A stretch of 27,447 nt of DNA from Chloroflexota bacterium (GCA_005881055.1 VBHW01000035.1:1-27447), one strand, 5' to 3'. Shown: positions 7,573-16,862, counted from the first letter of the stretch. Program-made: numbers and translations. Notes: generated by a model not told the origin, from the sequence alone.

Positions 7573-7736
7573 CGAGCATGATTACGCGCGGGGTTTCGGC
7601 AGGCATCCGGCCGACTCCGAGTCGTCGATCCGTCCAAGCTCCGCACGAAACCTGAGCGCGCCCATCGCTCCGGACCGCCCGAACGCGTTCGATCGCCAGG
7701 AAGCGCGTATCGGTAATCATGCTCGGAATATCCGAG
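7573..7736. repeat. Inverted-repeat-bounded intergenic element with adjoining palindrome
   Basis: A perfect 12-base inverted repeat, CGAGCATGATTA (7573-7584) and its complement (7714-7725), bounds about 130 bases. The right arm runs into a 15-base hairpin, CTCGGAATATCCGAG (7722-7736). Inside, GGGTTTCG and CGAAACCT form a weaker inner pair. The 7371-7776 interval, about 400 bases, has no supportable gene. It holds the mreB leader and promoter and this element. It could be a structured RNA, an operator region or a small non-autonomous repeat. Confidence 0.45.
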
Positions 7737-7776
7737 CTGGTAGCGGCTGGATTCGCCTGATCGGCGCGGCCCGGTC

Positions 7777-8061
7777 CTAGGGCACGAGGATGAGCGGCGA
7801 GGGGCTCAGGGTCGGCGTCGGTGCAGGTGAAGGCGTCGGGGCCGCGGTCGGGGTCGCGACGACAACCGGGGCGGGAACCGGGGTCGGCGGGACCTGCGCG
7901 ACGACCTGCTGCATCCCGCGCAACGCCAGGAACAGCCCCGCGCCGACGAGGATGGCGGCACCGAGGAGCGCGGCTGCCGGCCGCGGACGGCGGCTCGCAG
8001 GCAAGCTTGGCGGAGTGGTCGCGGGCGCTGGGCTCGGATCCGGCTCGGCGGTTTCAGTCAC
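7777..8061 (-). CDS. Small Pro-rich single-pass membrane protein
   Basis: This is a 94-residue hypothetical protein. It has a short Pro/Ala-rich cytoplasmic N terminus, one TM helix (about residues 31-49, AALLGAAILVGAGLFLAL) and a C-terminal half made almost only of Pro, Thr, Ala, Val and Ser, probably outside the cell. The GTG start at 8059-8061 has no strong Shine-Dalgarno. An alternative start inside the frame is possible. It lies 60 bases after radC on the same strand and ends in the AT-richer mreB upstream region. I do not recognise a family. The composition (TM plus PT/PA repeats) suggests a wall-spanning stalk, which is inference. Confidence 0.55.
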   Translation of the reverse strand: MTETAEPDPSPAPATTPPSLPASRRPRPAAALLGAAILVGAGLFLALRGMQQVVAQVPPTPVPAPVVVATPTAAPTPSPAPTPTLSPSPLILVP

Positions 8062-8121
8062 CGGGGCAGTGTCGCCGATCAGGACGGCGATGTCGCATCG
8101 TCGGCCGGGGTGAGGTGCGTC

Positions 8122-8841
8122 CTACCCCGCCTCCGTCTCACCCGGCGCCGGGCGATCGAACGCCACGCCGCGGTCGCGCAGGCTCACGTAGGTGTCATGA
8201 CCGATGATCAGGTGGTCCAGCAGGGCGATGTCGAGCAGGCGACCGGCCGCGAGGGCCTCGGCGGTCAGGTGGAGGTCGTCGGGGCTCGGCGTGGGATCGC
8301 CGCTCGGGTGGTTGTGGACGAGGATGAGCCCGCTCGCATTGAGCCGGACGGCGTCCCGATACAGCTCGCCGACCCGCACGAGCGACGAGCTCACGTTGCC
8401 CTGGTAGACGGTCATGACCCGGAGGACGACGTTCTTCGTGTTCAGCGCGACCGCCCGGAGCTCCTCGCGCTCGAGGCGACCCATCTGGAGGATGAGCCGG
8501 TCCGCCACGTCGCCCGGAGAGCGGACGGACCACCGTCCGGCCGGCCAGTCTGCGAGCAGCCGGCGGCCGAGCTCGAAGGCCGCGGCGAGCTGGGCGGCCT
8601 TGGCCGTCCCGACGCCGGGGAGCTGGGCGAGCTCGATCTCACTCGCACGGGCAAGGCCCGTCAGGCCGTCGTGCCTGGCCAGCGCCTCCGCCGCGAGGTC
8701 GACCGCCGAGAGGCCGCGGGACCCGGATCCCCACAGCAGCGCGATGAGCTCCGCTGCGGTCAACCCGCCGGGGCCACGCAGCGCCAGCCTCTCTCGCGGG
8801 CGCTCGCTGGCGGGCACCTCGCGCAGCGCACGACCCGCCAC
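8122..8841 (-). CDS. radC: RadC family JAB/JAMM domain protein
   Basis: The 239-residue protein has the RadC layout. An N-terminal helix-hairpin-helix-like region (LPGVGTAKAAQLAAAFELGRRL, about residues 74-95) is followed by the MPN/JAMM metallohydrolase core. The core motif is complete: His176-x-His178, Ser186, Asp189 in VHNHPSGDPTPSPDD. Despite its name the family is not firmly tied to DNA repair, and its substrate is unknown. A GGAGGT Shine-Dalgarno 5 bases before the GTG at 8839-8841 sets the start. The gene is followed by the small Pro-rich membrane protein. Confidence 0.93.
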   Translation of the reverse strand: MAGRALREVPASERPRERLALRGPGGLTAAELIALLWGSGSRGLSAVDLAAEALARHDGLTGLARASEIELAQLPGVGTAKAAQLAAAFELGRRLLADWPAGRWSVRSPGDVADRLILQMGRLEREELRAVALNTKNVVLRVMTVYQGNVSSSLVRVGELYRDAVRLNASGLILVHNHPSGDPTPSPDDLHLTAEALAAGRLLDIALLDHLIIGHDTYVSLRDRGVAFDRPAPGETEAG

Positions 8842-9005
8842 ACCACCTCCGTCGAGCTCGCTTCATTGGGTCCCCGGACCCGGCTGACGGAAGCCCGCCG
8901 ATTCCTCCCGCCGACCGGGTCACGGGGACGCAAGGAGCCTAGGCGGCGGCGCTCATCGGAGGCTTATCCCCGCGGTCCCTCGGGTGCACCGGCCATCACG
9001 GGCAC

Positions 9006-10157
9006 CTAGCGCGATACGCCGAGGGCCATCACGAGGAGGAGCGGCACGCCGTTGAATGCGACGTGCATGGCCAGCGATGCGTAGATCGACCGGCGGCGGA
9101 GGAAGATCCAGCCGAGGGCGAGCGAGACCGGAAGGCGGACCGCGAACGCGAAGATCGCCCATTGGACGCCCTGGCTGAACGTCGATCCGTCCAGCGTGAG
9201 GACGTGGGTGAACGCGAAGAAGATCGCTCCCTGGACGATGGCCCGCATCGCCGTCGAGGTGCGTGCCCACGCGCTCGTCGTGAACCCGCGGAAGAAGATC
9301 TCCTCGCTCACGGGGGCGACGAACGCCGCCGCGATGAGCGTGATGAGCTGTCCGCCGAGATCGGTGGGTTGGGGGAGCTGTGGCGGCGGTTGGGCGAGGA
9401 ACAAGCTGAGCAGCAGGGCGAATCCCGCGGTCACGTAGACGACGGCGACGCCGCCAAGCGCCCCGACGGCGAGGTCCGACGGCGTGGCTCCCGTCGGGCG
9501 ATGGATCCCCATGTCCGCCCAGCTGAGGGATCGCGTGCCGACCACGAGAAGCCGGACGAGCCCGACGTTGACGACGGCGCTCACGAGCAGCCCGATGAGG
9601 ACGCCCATCGGGGTGTCTCCGTGGAGCCCGAACGGGCTTCCGCCAACGGCCACGAGGAGGACGAGGAAGTTCGAGGACGCGACCGCAGCGGCGAACACGA
9701 GGATCGGCGACGGGCCGTCGTACCCGGTGCGGCCGTCGACCCGGCGTTGGATGGCCTGTGCCCCTGCGGCCGAGATAAGCCCGATCGACAGGGCCCCGAG
9801 GGCGACTCCCGCCAGGGCGACGGCAGCGGTCCCGCCGCCGGACATGAACGCCACGATGAGGATGCCGGCTCCGAGCAGCGTCGAGAGCCAGCCGAGGAGG
9901 TAGAGGCCGGGAGCGGCTCGCTCGTCGAGGTTGAAGATCCGGCCGCCCGGACGAGGCACGGAGCCGTGCCCGGGACCGATCGGACGATCCACGGATTCTG
10001 GGACAGGCGGGTTCCCCGCAGGGTCGTCCGAAGGGCCCTCCGTGGGGACCGTGTCGGAGACGTCGGCTGGGGCGGCGGAGCTCGGCTCGATAGGCTCGAT
10101 AGGCTCGATCGGCCCGCTCGGATCGACGGGCGAGCGCGGCTCGCCCGGTTCGCTCAA
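9006..10157 (-). CDS. CPBP family intramembrane glutamic protease (CAAX-type)
   Basis: The 383-residue polytopic protein has a disordered Pro/Ser/Asp-rich N-terminal tail (about 1-80, including a Pro-Ile-Glu triplet repeat encoded by a 9-base repeat near 10084-10112). About eight TM helices follow. The Abi/CPBP motifs are intact: EEIFFRG with Glu285-Glu286 and Arg290, then FAFTHVL with His318, and HVAFN with His365 and Asn369. These form the glutamate-type active site inside the membrane. The family processes prenylated or other membrane substrates, and the target here is unknown. The TTG start overlaps the stop of the upstream zinc-ribbon gene in TTGA, so the two are translationally coupled. 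Confidence 0.9.
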   Translation of the reverse strand: MSEPGEPRSPVDPSGPIEPIEPIEPSSAAPADVSDTVPTEGPSDDPAGNPPVPESVDRPIGPGHGSVPRPGGRIFNLDERAAPGLYLLGWLSTLLGAGILIVAFMSGGGTAAVALAGVALGALSIGLISAAGAQAIQRRVDGRTGYDGPSPILVFAAAVASSNFLVLLVAVGGSPFGLHGDTPMGVLIGLLVSAVVNVGLVRLLVVGTRSLSWADMGIHRPTGATPSDLAVGALGGVAVVYVTAGFALLLSLFLAQPPPQLPQPTDLGGQLITLIAAAFVAPVSEEIFFRGFTTSAWARTSTAMRAIVQGAIFFAFTHVLTLDGSTFSQGVQWAIFAFAVRLPVSLALGWIFLRRRSIYASLAMHVAFNGVPLLLVMALGVSR

Positions 10158-10780
10158 CGCTCGGGCAGGGGATCCGGAGCGCTGCGGCCGGACCGGATGG
10201 CCCGCGTCTGGGCACGCGCGATCGAGGTCGGCGCCGGCGCCTCGATCTGTGTGGGTCGCGCCGCGATTGCCAGCTCGGTCAGGGACGCTGCCGCGACGTC
10301 ACGGCGCTCGAAGTCCTTGCCGCACCACGCGCACAGTGACCAGTCCAGGCCCACGAGTCGGCTGCAGTTCGGACAGACCCGCTTGAGCCGCGTCCGGCAG
10401 GTGGGACAGATGATCCATTCGTCGTCGATCCGTCGCGCGCATGTCGGGCACGTATGGACGGCTTCGACCTCGGCGAGGAGCGCCTCCTCGGCCAGGTTGC
10501 GCTCGTAGACCTCGCCGATTCGCTCCTGCGGCCGGATGATCCGGTAGACGATGACCGCGGCCGGGAACAGCACGGGCGTGAAGAGGATGATGAGGCTGGC
10601 CATGACGTACGGCAGGACCGGGTTCTCGGTCCGGAGCTGCATGTCGCGGAACGCCCAGTACGCGGCGGCCAGCCACAGGATGATCCAGTAGATCGCGAAG
10701 GCCTGGAATCCGATGCGGACGGGAGGGCTGCTGAGGACGTCGCTGACGGTCTTCCCGATCTGCTGGATGATCTGGTCCAT
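10154..10780 (-). CDS. Double zinc-ribbon membrane protein
   Basis: The 208-residue protein has two TM helices (about 23-43 and 55-80), a short charged helix, and two treble-clef/zinc-ribbon units made of four CxxC pairs: Cys111/114 with Cys125/128, and Cys136/139 with Cys150/153. The C-terminal 50 residues are low-complexity. The ribbons should sit in the cytoplasm below the membrane helices. The ATG at 10778-10780 has a GGAGGC Shine-Dalgarno about 14 bases upstream, and a TACACT -10-like element lies at 10863-10868. It is coupled to the CPBP protease through a TTGA overlap, so the ribbon protein could serve as its partner or adaptor (inference). The precise function is unknown. Confidence 0.85.
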   Translation of the reverse strand: MDQIIQQIGKTVSDVLSSPPVRIGFQAFAIYWIILWLAAAYWAFRDMQLRTENPVLPYVMASLIILFTPVLFPAAVIVYRIIRPQERIGEVYERNLAEEALLAEVEAVHTCPTCARRIDDEWIICPTCRTRLKRVCPNCSRLVGLDWSLCAWCGKDFERRDVAAASLTELAIAARPTQIEAPAPTSIARAQTRAIRSGRSAPDPLPER

Positions 10781-10862
10781 GCGCGGGTTCGAGTGCCTCC
10801 AATGGCAGGCGCTCCGCCTGGGCTCCCGACATCCGACGGTCCGTGCCGGCCTCGCTCGGCGC

Positions 10863-10868
10863 AGTGTA
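10863..10868 (-). promoter_or_regulatory. Candidate -10 element for the double zinc-ribbon/CPBP pair
   Basis: TACACT on the minus strand lies 82 bases before the ATG at 10780, in the gap after the gene ending at 10913. It matches the TANACT form seen before mreB, guaA and guaB3. No -35 was recognised. Confidence 0.35.
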
Positions 10869-10912
10869 GCAGGGGCGTCGGTGCGGACTGGACGAGGGAA
10901 GGGGGCGGTTCG

Positions 10913-12328
10913 TTACGCCGGCGCGTCGTCTCCGGCCGAGGTGCCGCCGCGCTCGCGGAAGCCGAGCGCGCCGCCGACCACGAGCAGCACCGCGCCCACG
11001 AACATCAGGTCGAGGCCGAGGCCCGTCCCGAACGGGCCCGTCGCGTAGTCCCACGCCATGCCGACGAAGACGCCGCCGAGCACGAGCGGCAGCGCGACGG
11101 CCCAGAACGTTCGCGGCAGCTTGTTGGGCAGGGTGGTGAGCAGCAAGCTGGTCAGCGCGGCAAGGACGAGCAGGACATAGGCCGGATTCGCGAGTCCCCA
11201 CTGCCCGAGGTAGCCGAGATCGTGCTGGGTCCCGGCGACGCCGAGGCCGCTGCCGGCGGCGGTCGCCCAGCCGGACGCGTTGTCGGGCGACCGGAACGGG
11301 AGGTCCGAGAACAAGCCGGCGCGGCCGGCCTCCGGGGTCGCCTGCTGCGCCGACGCCGCCCACGCCGCCGAGGCGGTCGAGGCGGTCGAGGCGGCCGGCA
11401 CGGAGACCGCGGCGAAGGCCGGGCGGGACGCCGCCGGGGTCGCCTGGGCCGCGGGCGTCAGGAGCCGTGCGGATGGCGTGCCGTCCGGGGCGGAGTACCA
11501 GCGGTTCGGTCCCGGCGTGGCCGGGACGCTTGCGACACGCGTCGTCGCGGTCGGCCGACCGCTCGGGCTGAGCGGGACGTACTGCGTGGCCGACGGTGCG
11601 AGATAGCTGCCCGCGATCGCCGGGCTGGCGGACGGTGCCGGCGAGGGCGGTCGCGAGGACAGCACTCCCGCGGCCGCCGGGACCGCGCTCGCAAAGGCGA
11701 CCATCGGGCGGCCAGCGCCGCCGGGCCCGCTTGCCGCGGCGGCCGGCGCGGTCGGAACCGTGACGACCGGCTCGGGTGCCGCAGTCGACGGTAGCGGCCC
11801 GGCCCAGTCCTGGAGCACCGGCGGGACCGTGTCCGCGTGCGGTCGGCCGTTCAGGATGCTGGCCTTGGATGGACTGCGGGACGTGGGAGCGCGATGGACA
11901 GGAGCGGGAGGGGCGGCGTCGTCCGCGGCGTGACCGGTCGACGGCGCGCCGTTCGCCCCACCGTTCGACGGGCCGTCGGCGGCGATGACCTCGGCGAGCT
12001 GCGCCTCCGTCGAGGCCTCCGTGTTCGAGGGCTCATGGTGCCGGCGGAGACGGAGGCGCGGCACTCGCAGGCCCGGACCATGCTCGGGCGATGGGGCCTC
12101 GCCCGCCTGGCCATCGAGGTTCTCGCCTTCGTCCGCTCCCCTGCCCCGTGGCGACGCGTCGGCTCGCGTCGCGGCGGATCCCCGGGGCCGCCTGCCGGCG
12201 GGACGAGGAACCACGCGATGCGTCGAGCCTGCGACGGAGGCGAGGAGCGTTCCGCACGTCGGGCAGGACAGCCGCCCATACGGAACCGTTCCGGCGCACT
12301 CCGGGCAGACCACCCGCCTCGTCGCCAA
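10913..12328 (-). CDS. Zinc-ribbon protein with long disordered linker and C-terminal membrane helices
   Basis: The 471-residue protein begins with a single zinc ribbon (Cys8, Cys11, Cys22, Cys25: CPEC...CPTC). A very long Ala/Pro/Ser/Thr-rich region (about 35-375) contains no recognisable domain. Three hydrophobic C-terminal helices follow (about 386-403, 410-430, 439-457) and a short charged tail. The TTG start at 12326-12328 is well supported by a GGAGGT Shine-Dalgarno 8 bases upstream. It lies 68 bases after the multi-TM gene on the same strand, so it is probably in the UPF0182 transcript. The order (cytoplasmic ribbon, disordered tether, membrane anchor) suggests a sensor or scaffold, but no function can be named. 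Confidence 0.75.
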   Translation of the reverse strand: MATRRVVCPECAGTVPYGRLSCPTCGTLLASVAGSTHRVVPRPAGRRPRGSAATRADASPRGRGADEGENLDGQAGEAPSPEHGPGLRVPRLRLRRHHEPSNTEASTEAQLAEVIAADGPSNGGANGAPSTGHAADDAAPPAPVHRAPTSRSPSKASILNGRPHADTVPPVLQDWAGPLPSTAAPEPVVTVPTAPAAAASGPGGAGRPMVAFASAVPAAAGVLSSRPPSPAPSASPAIAGSYLAPSATQYVPLSPSGRPTATTRVASVPATPGPNRWYSAPDGTPSARLLTPAAQATPAASRPAFAAVSVPAASTASTASAAWAASAQQATPEAGRAGLFSDLPFRSPDNASGWATAAGSGLGVAGTQHDLGYLGQWGLANPAYVLLVLAALTSLLLTTLPNKLPRTFWAVALPLVLGGVFVGMAWDYATGPFGTGLGLDLMFVGAVLLVVGGALGFRERGGTSAGDDAPA

Positions 12329-12396
12329 GCTCTACCTCCAGGGTCGGATCGGGGCCCGTTGCGGGCCCGCGGCGCACAGAGTGCCAGAGGCGGGGA

Positions 12397-13437
12397 CTAC
12401 TCGACCAGTCCCCCCGACGGGTCAGGTCCTCCCCTGCTGAACGTCCCGGTCCGTGCACGACCTGCCGGGGGACCATGGGCCACCTCCGCGGACCACAGCA
12501 GTCCGCGCCAGGTCGACGCGACGCCGGCCAGGACGATGCCACCGAGCCAGGAGACGAGACCGAGGATCCCGCCGGCCAGGGCCAGCCGGGGATCGCCGCG
12601 GGCTCCGACGCCGGCCTCGATGACGGAGAATCCCGCCGACGCCACGACGATCGCCGGACCGACCGCGAGGGCGAGGGCGACGAAGCTCAGGGCCGTCGCG
12701 GCGAGCACTCCGAGCGGTCGCCGGACGACGTGTCGGACCATCGCGCCGAGGGCACCGGGCGCGCCGATGTCGCGCTGGACGGCGAGCCGCACCGCGATGC
12801 CGCCGGCGACCTCGGCGACCGCCCAGGCGACGACGACGAATACGAGGAACGGGGCCGTCTCGCGGACGACGCGATCCGCGAGGGGCGTGTCCAGGTCGAA
12901 CGGTGAGATGAGCTGCCGGTAGGTGGAATCGACGACCGGACCGGCCGCCACGGCGACGGCCAATGCGGGCAACGCGAGCAGCGCGAACCGGATCGCCGCG
13001 AGTCGGGCGACGATACGTGCGCCGGTCGCGCCCGTGCCGATCGGCTCCGCCCGGGCGAGGTAGCCATCGGTCGCAGCGCCGATCAGCACCCCGAGGACGA
13101 CCCAGCCGACGACCACGATGCCGGCCGATACGAGGATCGCGATGCCCTGGCTCGACGGCCCCGCCGGCGTGACGACCGCCGGCCCGACGATGTTCGCGAT
13201 CCCCACCGGGCTGGGGAGCGGCAGGATCGGGACGAGGAGCAGGAGGATGCCGCCGCGGGCGAGGAAGCCGGCCAGCGCGACGACCCATGTCGATGGCCGG
13301 GCGAGCGTCTGCGACGTCGCCCAGGCGAGGCCGTCGATCCAGCCGGCCGACCGTGAACGCCCCTCGAGCCGTGCGCCCCCCTCGGCCGGAGCGGCCACGA
13401 CCGACTCGCCGACGACGCCGGGGGACGACCCCGTCAT
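12397..13437 (-). CDS. Multi-pass integral membrane protein of unknown function
   Basis: The 346-residue protein has about six hydrophobic segments, clustered as two long Val/Ala/Leu-rich helices in the first 130 residues and four or more in the rest. Loops are short, with a weak 35-residue cytoplasmic N terminus and a charged C-terminal tail. The ATG at 13435-13437 overlaps the UPF0182 stop in ATGA, which gives tight coupling to that gene. A longer upstream reading to 14217 is only the antisense shadow of the UPF0182 frame. I see no catalytic motif. Co-translation with UPF0182 suggests a shared complex or membrane process (inference). Confidence 0.8.
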   Translation of the reverse strand: MTGSSPGVVGESVVAAPAEGGARLEGRSRSAGWIDGLAWATSQTLARPSTWVVALAGFLARGGILLLLVPILPLPSPVGIANIVGPAVVTPAGPSSQGIAILVSAGIVVVGWVVLGVLIGAATDGYLARAEPIGTGATGARIVARLAAIRFALLALPALAVAVAAGPVVDSTYRQLISPFDLDTPLADRVVRETAPFLVFVVVAWAVAEVAGGIAVRLAVQRDIGAPGALGAMVRHVVRRPLGVLAATALSFVALALAVGPAIVVASAGFSVIEAGVGARGDPRLALAGGILGLVSWLGGIVLAGVASTWRGLLWSAEVAHGPPAGRARTGTFSRGGPDPSGGLVE

Positions 13438-16400
13438 GGGGCGGGGCTTGGGCTCGCGGACGCCGGCGGTGCCCCGCTGGCATGGACGAGGACGCTCAGG
13501 CGGCGGAGCGCATCCTGGACGAGGGCGATCTCGCGGCCGTACGTCGCGAAGTCGCCTGCGCGGAGCGCGGCCTGCGCGCGCTCGAAGTGGTCGTTCGCGT
13601 ACTCGACGAGCGCCTGCACGTCGGCGGGCGGGCTCGCACCCGGCCCAGCGGTGGGTGTCGGAGTGGCGCTCGGCCCCGGGCTGGCGGATGGGCTCGGGCC
13701 CGGGGTCGGCTCGCCTCCATGGCCGAAGCCTCCGGCGAGCAGCAGGTTCAGCGACTCGCGGAGCGTGTCGCCCCAGACGACCGTCGTCGGCGTGGCGAGC
13801 ACGATCTTCTCGAGCTGCGGGAACGCGGCGTTCGTCGATTTCAGGTAGATCGGCTGGAGGTACAGCAGCGAATCCTGGATGGGCAGGACGATGAGATTGC
13901 CCTTGATGACCGTGCTGCCGGCGGCATCCCACAGGCTGACCTGCGAGCTGATCGTCGGCTCCGCGTCGATCTTCGCCTCGATCTGGTTCGGCCCGATGAC
14001 GGTCGTGTCCTGGGGGAACTGGTAGACGCGCACCCCGCCGTAGTGCGGCGGATCGTTCCGGGCGGCGATCCAGGCGATCATGTTCGGCCGCTGCTTGGGC
14101 ACCATCGGCTGGAGGAGGAGGAACTCGGGCTCCGGCTCGCCCGGCATCCGCATGACGACGTAGTAGGCCTCGGACGGGAGGCTCTGGCTGCCGCCCGGAT
14201 CGACCGGGACCGTCCACAGGTCGTTGTTCGCGTAGAACGACGAGGCGTTCGTCACGTGGTACGTCGCGAACTGGCGCGTCTGGACGTTGAACAGCTCCTC
14301 CGGTACGCGGAGGTGCTCGCGCAGGTCGGCCGGCATCCGGTCGGCGGGCGTGAAGAGCGTCGGGAAGATTCCCTCGTACGCCCGCAGGATCGGATCGTTG
14401 GGATCCATCGCGTAGAAGGTCATCGTGCCGTCGTAGGCGTCGCTGACGATCTTCACGCTGTTGCGGATGTAGCTGAAGGTATCGCCCGCCAGGCCGCTGC
14501 GATCGCCGAGGCTCGAGCCGTCGAATGGCTGGGCATTCGGGAAGCGGTTGCTCACCGTGTACGCGTCCTGGATGTACACGAGACGTCCGGACGCGGTGAC
14601 GACGAGGTAGGGGTCCTTGTCGAGGCGGAGGAACGGCGCGACCAGCGACAGGCGCGCCTGCAGCGAGCGATGGAACAGGAGCTCGCTATCGGCGGTGACC
14701 TGGTCGCTGATGAGCAGGTTGAGATCGGTGAACCGGGCGGCGAACAGGAGCTTCGTGAGCGTCGTGTCGAGGCGGATTCCCGTGGAGCCGGTCCAGGCCG
14801 GCGCGTCGGCTCGTCCTTCCGCGCTCGTGTCGCTACCGACGGGGTAGTCGAAGGCACGTTGCCGCGCGTTGACGATCACGTAGTCGGAATCGCGTTCCCC
14901 GAAATAGATCCGCGGCTCGCTGATCGTGGGCGCGCCCGGGGTCGAGACGGGCGGCAGATCGCGGACGACGAGCTCTGGCTGGCCACCGGGCGTGGCCGCG
15001 TTCACGGGCACCATGGCCACCCCGATGCCGTGCGTGAACGTGATTCGCTGGTTCACCCACGAGTTCGCCTGCGGGTTCTTCTCCGGGGCGAGCTCGCGGG
15101 CACCGAGCATCACCTGCCGGATCTGCCCGTCGATCTGGTAGCGGTCCGTGTCGATGTCCGTGAAGTCGTAGTACTGGCGGATCGTCTGGAGCTGGTCGAG
15201 GGTGTCGCCGAGGGGGCGGTAGTCCCATAGGCGGGCGTTCGCGAACGTCGCCGACTCGTTGTCGACGGCTGCCGCGGTCAGCGGCGCGTCGCCGTTGAAG
15301 CGGCGGGTCTCCCACGTGTCGAGGCCGAACGCCAGCCGGGTCATCCGGATGTTGTTGTCGATATACGGCTGCTCCTGTGCGAACTGGTTCGGGAGCACGC
15401 TGAAGCGCTGGACGAGCTCCGGATAGACGCTGCCGAGCACGAACGACGCGACCAACCACGTCAGGACCGCCAGCCCGAGCGGCCACACCCATTTCGTGAA
15501 CCCGGCCCCGACGAGGAACGCCCCGGCGAAGGCCGCGACGACCGTGAGGACGTCGAACGCGAGGAACTGGGCATGCTGGTCGGTGTAGCTGACTCCGGTC
15601 GCGACTCCGCGGTTCGAGTACACGAGCTCGAGCTTGTCGAGCTGGTAGCCCGCAGCCACGATGAGGAGGATGAATCCCCCGAGGACGGCGAGGTGGACGC
15701 GGACGCGGGTCGTGACGGTGAGCGACCCGTCGAGCAGGCCCACGGCAAGCCGTCCCGCGACGAGCACGAGCGTCGCGACGAGGAGACCGGTGGCCGCCGA
15801 CTGGACGAGCCGGAGGAACGGCAGGTCGAAGAGGAAGAACCCGATGTCGCGGTTGAAGATCGGGTCGGTGACCGCGCCCGGGCCCGACGGGCTGTACGGA
15901 ACCTGGTGCGCCCAGAGCTGGATCGTCTCCCAGTGGGCGGCGACCGAGCCCGCGAGGCTCAGGGCGATGATGACCGCGAGGACGACGAGGACGAGGCGCG
16001 CGATCGGCGTCAGGTCCGGGATCTCGTCGAGCTCGACCTCGAACCCGGGGCGCGTTCCGGGCCGTCGAGGCGCGCCGAAGAACGTACCCCCGAACGGCGA
16101 TCGATCGTCGCGGTCCTCGTAGCGGTCGCCGAACCGCCCGCCGGGCCGTCCCGCGGTCCCCCTTCCCGCGGATCCGCGTCCCTCGGTCCTCCGCCCGTCG
16201 AAGCCACTCGTGCTGTCGGCCATCCGCTCGAAGAACTCACGGACGCCGACGCGTGGGCCCTGCGGCCGGGGAAGCGCCCGGCCGGCGATCCAGAGGTTGC
16301 CGAGGAGGATCGCGAGCGCGAGCACGAACGTCCCGACGAACAGCCCCAGCTGGGTGAGCACCCGCGTCCAGAACACCGGGTCGTAGCCGACGCTGCGGAA

Positions 16401-16862
16401 CCAGATCGCGTCGGTCCAGAACGTGACGATCGTCCCGCCGAGGACGAGGACGACGAGGACCACGACGAAGAGGAGCGCCAGCCCGATCGTCCGGCCCCCA
16501 CCGCGCCTGTCGCCGTCGCCACCGTCCTCGCGTCGCCGGCGCGTGGGCCCGCGCGAGCCGCCGCCCGGCGTGCGCGAGCTCCCTGGCCCGGGGCGGGGCC
16601 CGCGAAGAGGGGTCGGCTCAGGTTCGCCGTCGTCGGGACCGTCGGCGCCTGCCTCATCGGCGCCCGCCCCGTCGGCGCCGGTCTCACGGGTGCCGTCGTT
16701 TGCGGACAGCATCGGATCGGAGTCGGCGTCGGACTCCGGGGGCTCGTCGTCCGCGCCCGAGCGCTCGCGACCGCGGTCGGAGGGACGCGACGGATGCCCC
16801 TTTCGGGCATCGGCCTGCCTCCGGCGCAGCTCCTCCATGAACTCGTCGAAGAGATCACCCAT
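13434..16862 (-). CDS. UPF0182 family large integral membrane protein
   Basis: The 1142-residue protein matches the UPF0182 (COG1615) plan. A hydrophilic acidic N-terminal region (about 1-120) is longer than usual and Arg/Asp/Gly-rich. Seven TM helices follow (about 125-480), then a large extracytoplasmic domain (about 490-1010) with the family blocks YIDNNIRMTRLAFGL, EPRIYFGERDSDYVIVNAR and PRQAFATYHVTN-like strings. A Pro/Ser/Thr-rich stretch and a last helical segment end the protein. The biochemical role of the family is not established. The ATG at 16860-16862 has no good Shine-Dalgarno, and it follows a small gene by 23 bases, so coupling is likely. It leads the run UPF0182, multi-TM protein, zinc-ribbon protein. 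Confidence 0.93.
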   Translation of the reverse strand: MGDLFDEFMEELRRRQADARKGHPSRPSDRGRERSGADDEPPESDADSDPMLSANDGTRETGADGAGADEAGADGPDDGEPEPTPLRGPRPGPGSSRTPGGGSRGPTRRRREDGGDGDRRGGGRTIGLALLFVVVLVVLVLGGTIVTFWTDAIWFRSVGYDPVFWTRVLTQLGLFVGTFVLALAILLGNLWIAGRALPRPQGPRVGVREFFERMADSTSGFDGRRTEGRGSAGRGTAGRPGGRFGDRYEDRDDRSPFGGTFFGAPRRPGTRPGFEVELDEIPDLTPIARLVLVVLAVIIALSLAGSVAAHWETIQLWAHQVPYSPSGPGAVTDPIFNRDIGFFLFDLPFLRLVQSAATGLLVATLVLVAGRLAVGLLDGSLTVTTRVRVHLAVLGGFILLIVAAGYQLDKLELVYSNRGVATGVSYTDQHAQFLAFDVLTVVAAFAGAFLVGAGFTKWVWPLGLAVLTWLVASFVLGSVYPELVQRFSVLPNQFAQEQPYIDNNIRMTRLAFGLDTWETRRFNGDAPLTAAAVDNESATFANARLWDYRPLGDTLDQLQTIRQYYDFTDIDTDRYQIDGQIRQVMLGARELAPEKNPQANSWVNQRITFTHGIGVAMVPVNAATPGGQPELVVRDLPPVSTPGAPTISEPRIYFGERDSDYVIVNARQRAFDYPVGSDTSAEGRADAPAWTGSTGIRLDTTLTKLLFAARFTDLNLLISDQVTADSELLFHRSLQARLSLVAPFLRLDKDPYLVVTASGRLVYIQDAYTVSNRFPNAQPFDGSSLGDRSGLAGDTFSYIRNSVKIVSDAYDGTMTFYAMDPNDPILRAYEGIFPTLFTPADRMPADLREHLRVPEELFNVQTRQFATYHVTNASSFYANNDLWTVPVDPGGSQSLPSEAYYVVMRMPGEPEPEFLLLQPMVPKQRPNMIAWIAARNDPPHYGGVRVYQFPQDTTVIGPNQIEAKIDAEPTISSQVSLWDAAGSTVIKGNLIVLPIQDSLLYLQPIYLKSTNAAFPQLEKIVLATPTTVVWGDTLRESLNLLLAGGFGHGGEPTPGPSPSASPGPSATPTPTAGPGASPPADVQALVEYANDHFERAQAALRAGDFATYGREIALVQDALRRLSVLVHASGAPPASASPSPAP

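Noticed and set aside
8842..9005. Short frames and stem-like stretches between the CPBP gene and radC
   Set aside because: Frames after the CPBP stop end within about 14 codons, and no convincing terminator or promoter could be defined.
10781..10812. GGGTTCGAGTGCC resembling a tRNA T-arm
   Set aside because: No acceptor stem, anticodon arm or CCA-side pairing can be built around it. It is the leader of the double zinc-ribbon gene.
12397..14217. 606-residue reading of the multi-TM gene from an upstream start
   Set aside because: The added part lies fully inside the UPF0182 gene and is Arg/Pro/Ala-rich shadow translation. The ATGA overlap at 13437 is the natural start.
13287..15230. 647-residue plus-strand frame opposite UPF0182
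   Set aside because: It is antisense shadow with Arg/Asp/Val bias typical of high-GC genomes. It has no recognisable domain, and the UPF0182 gene explains the region.
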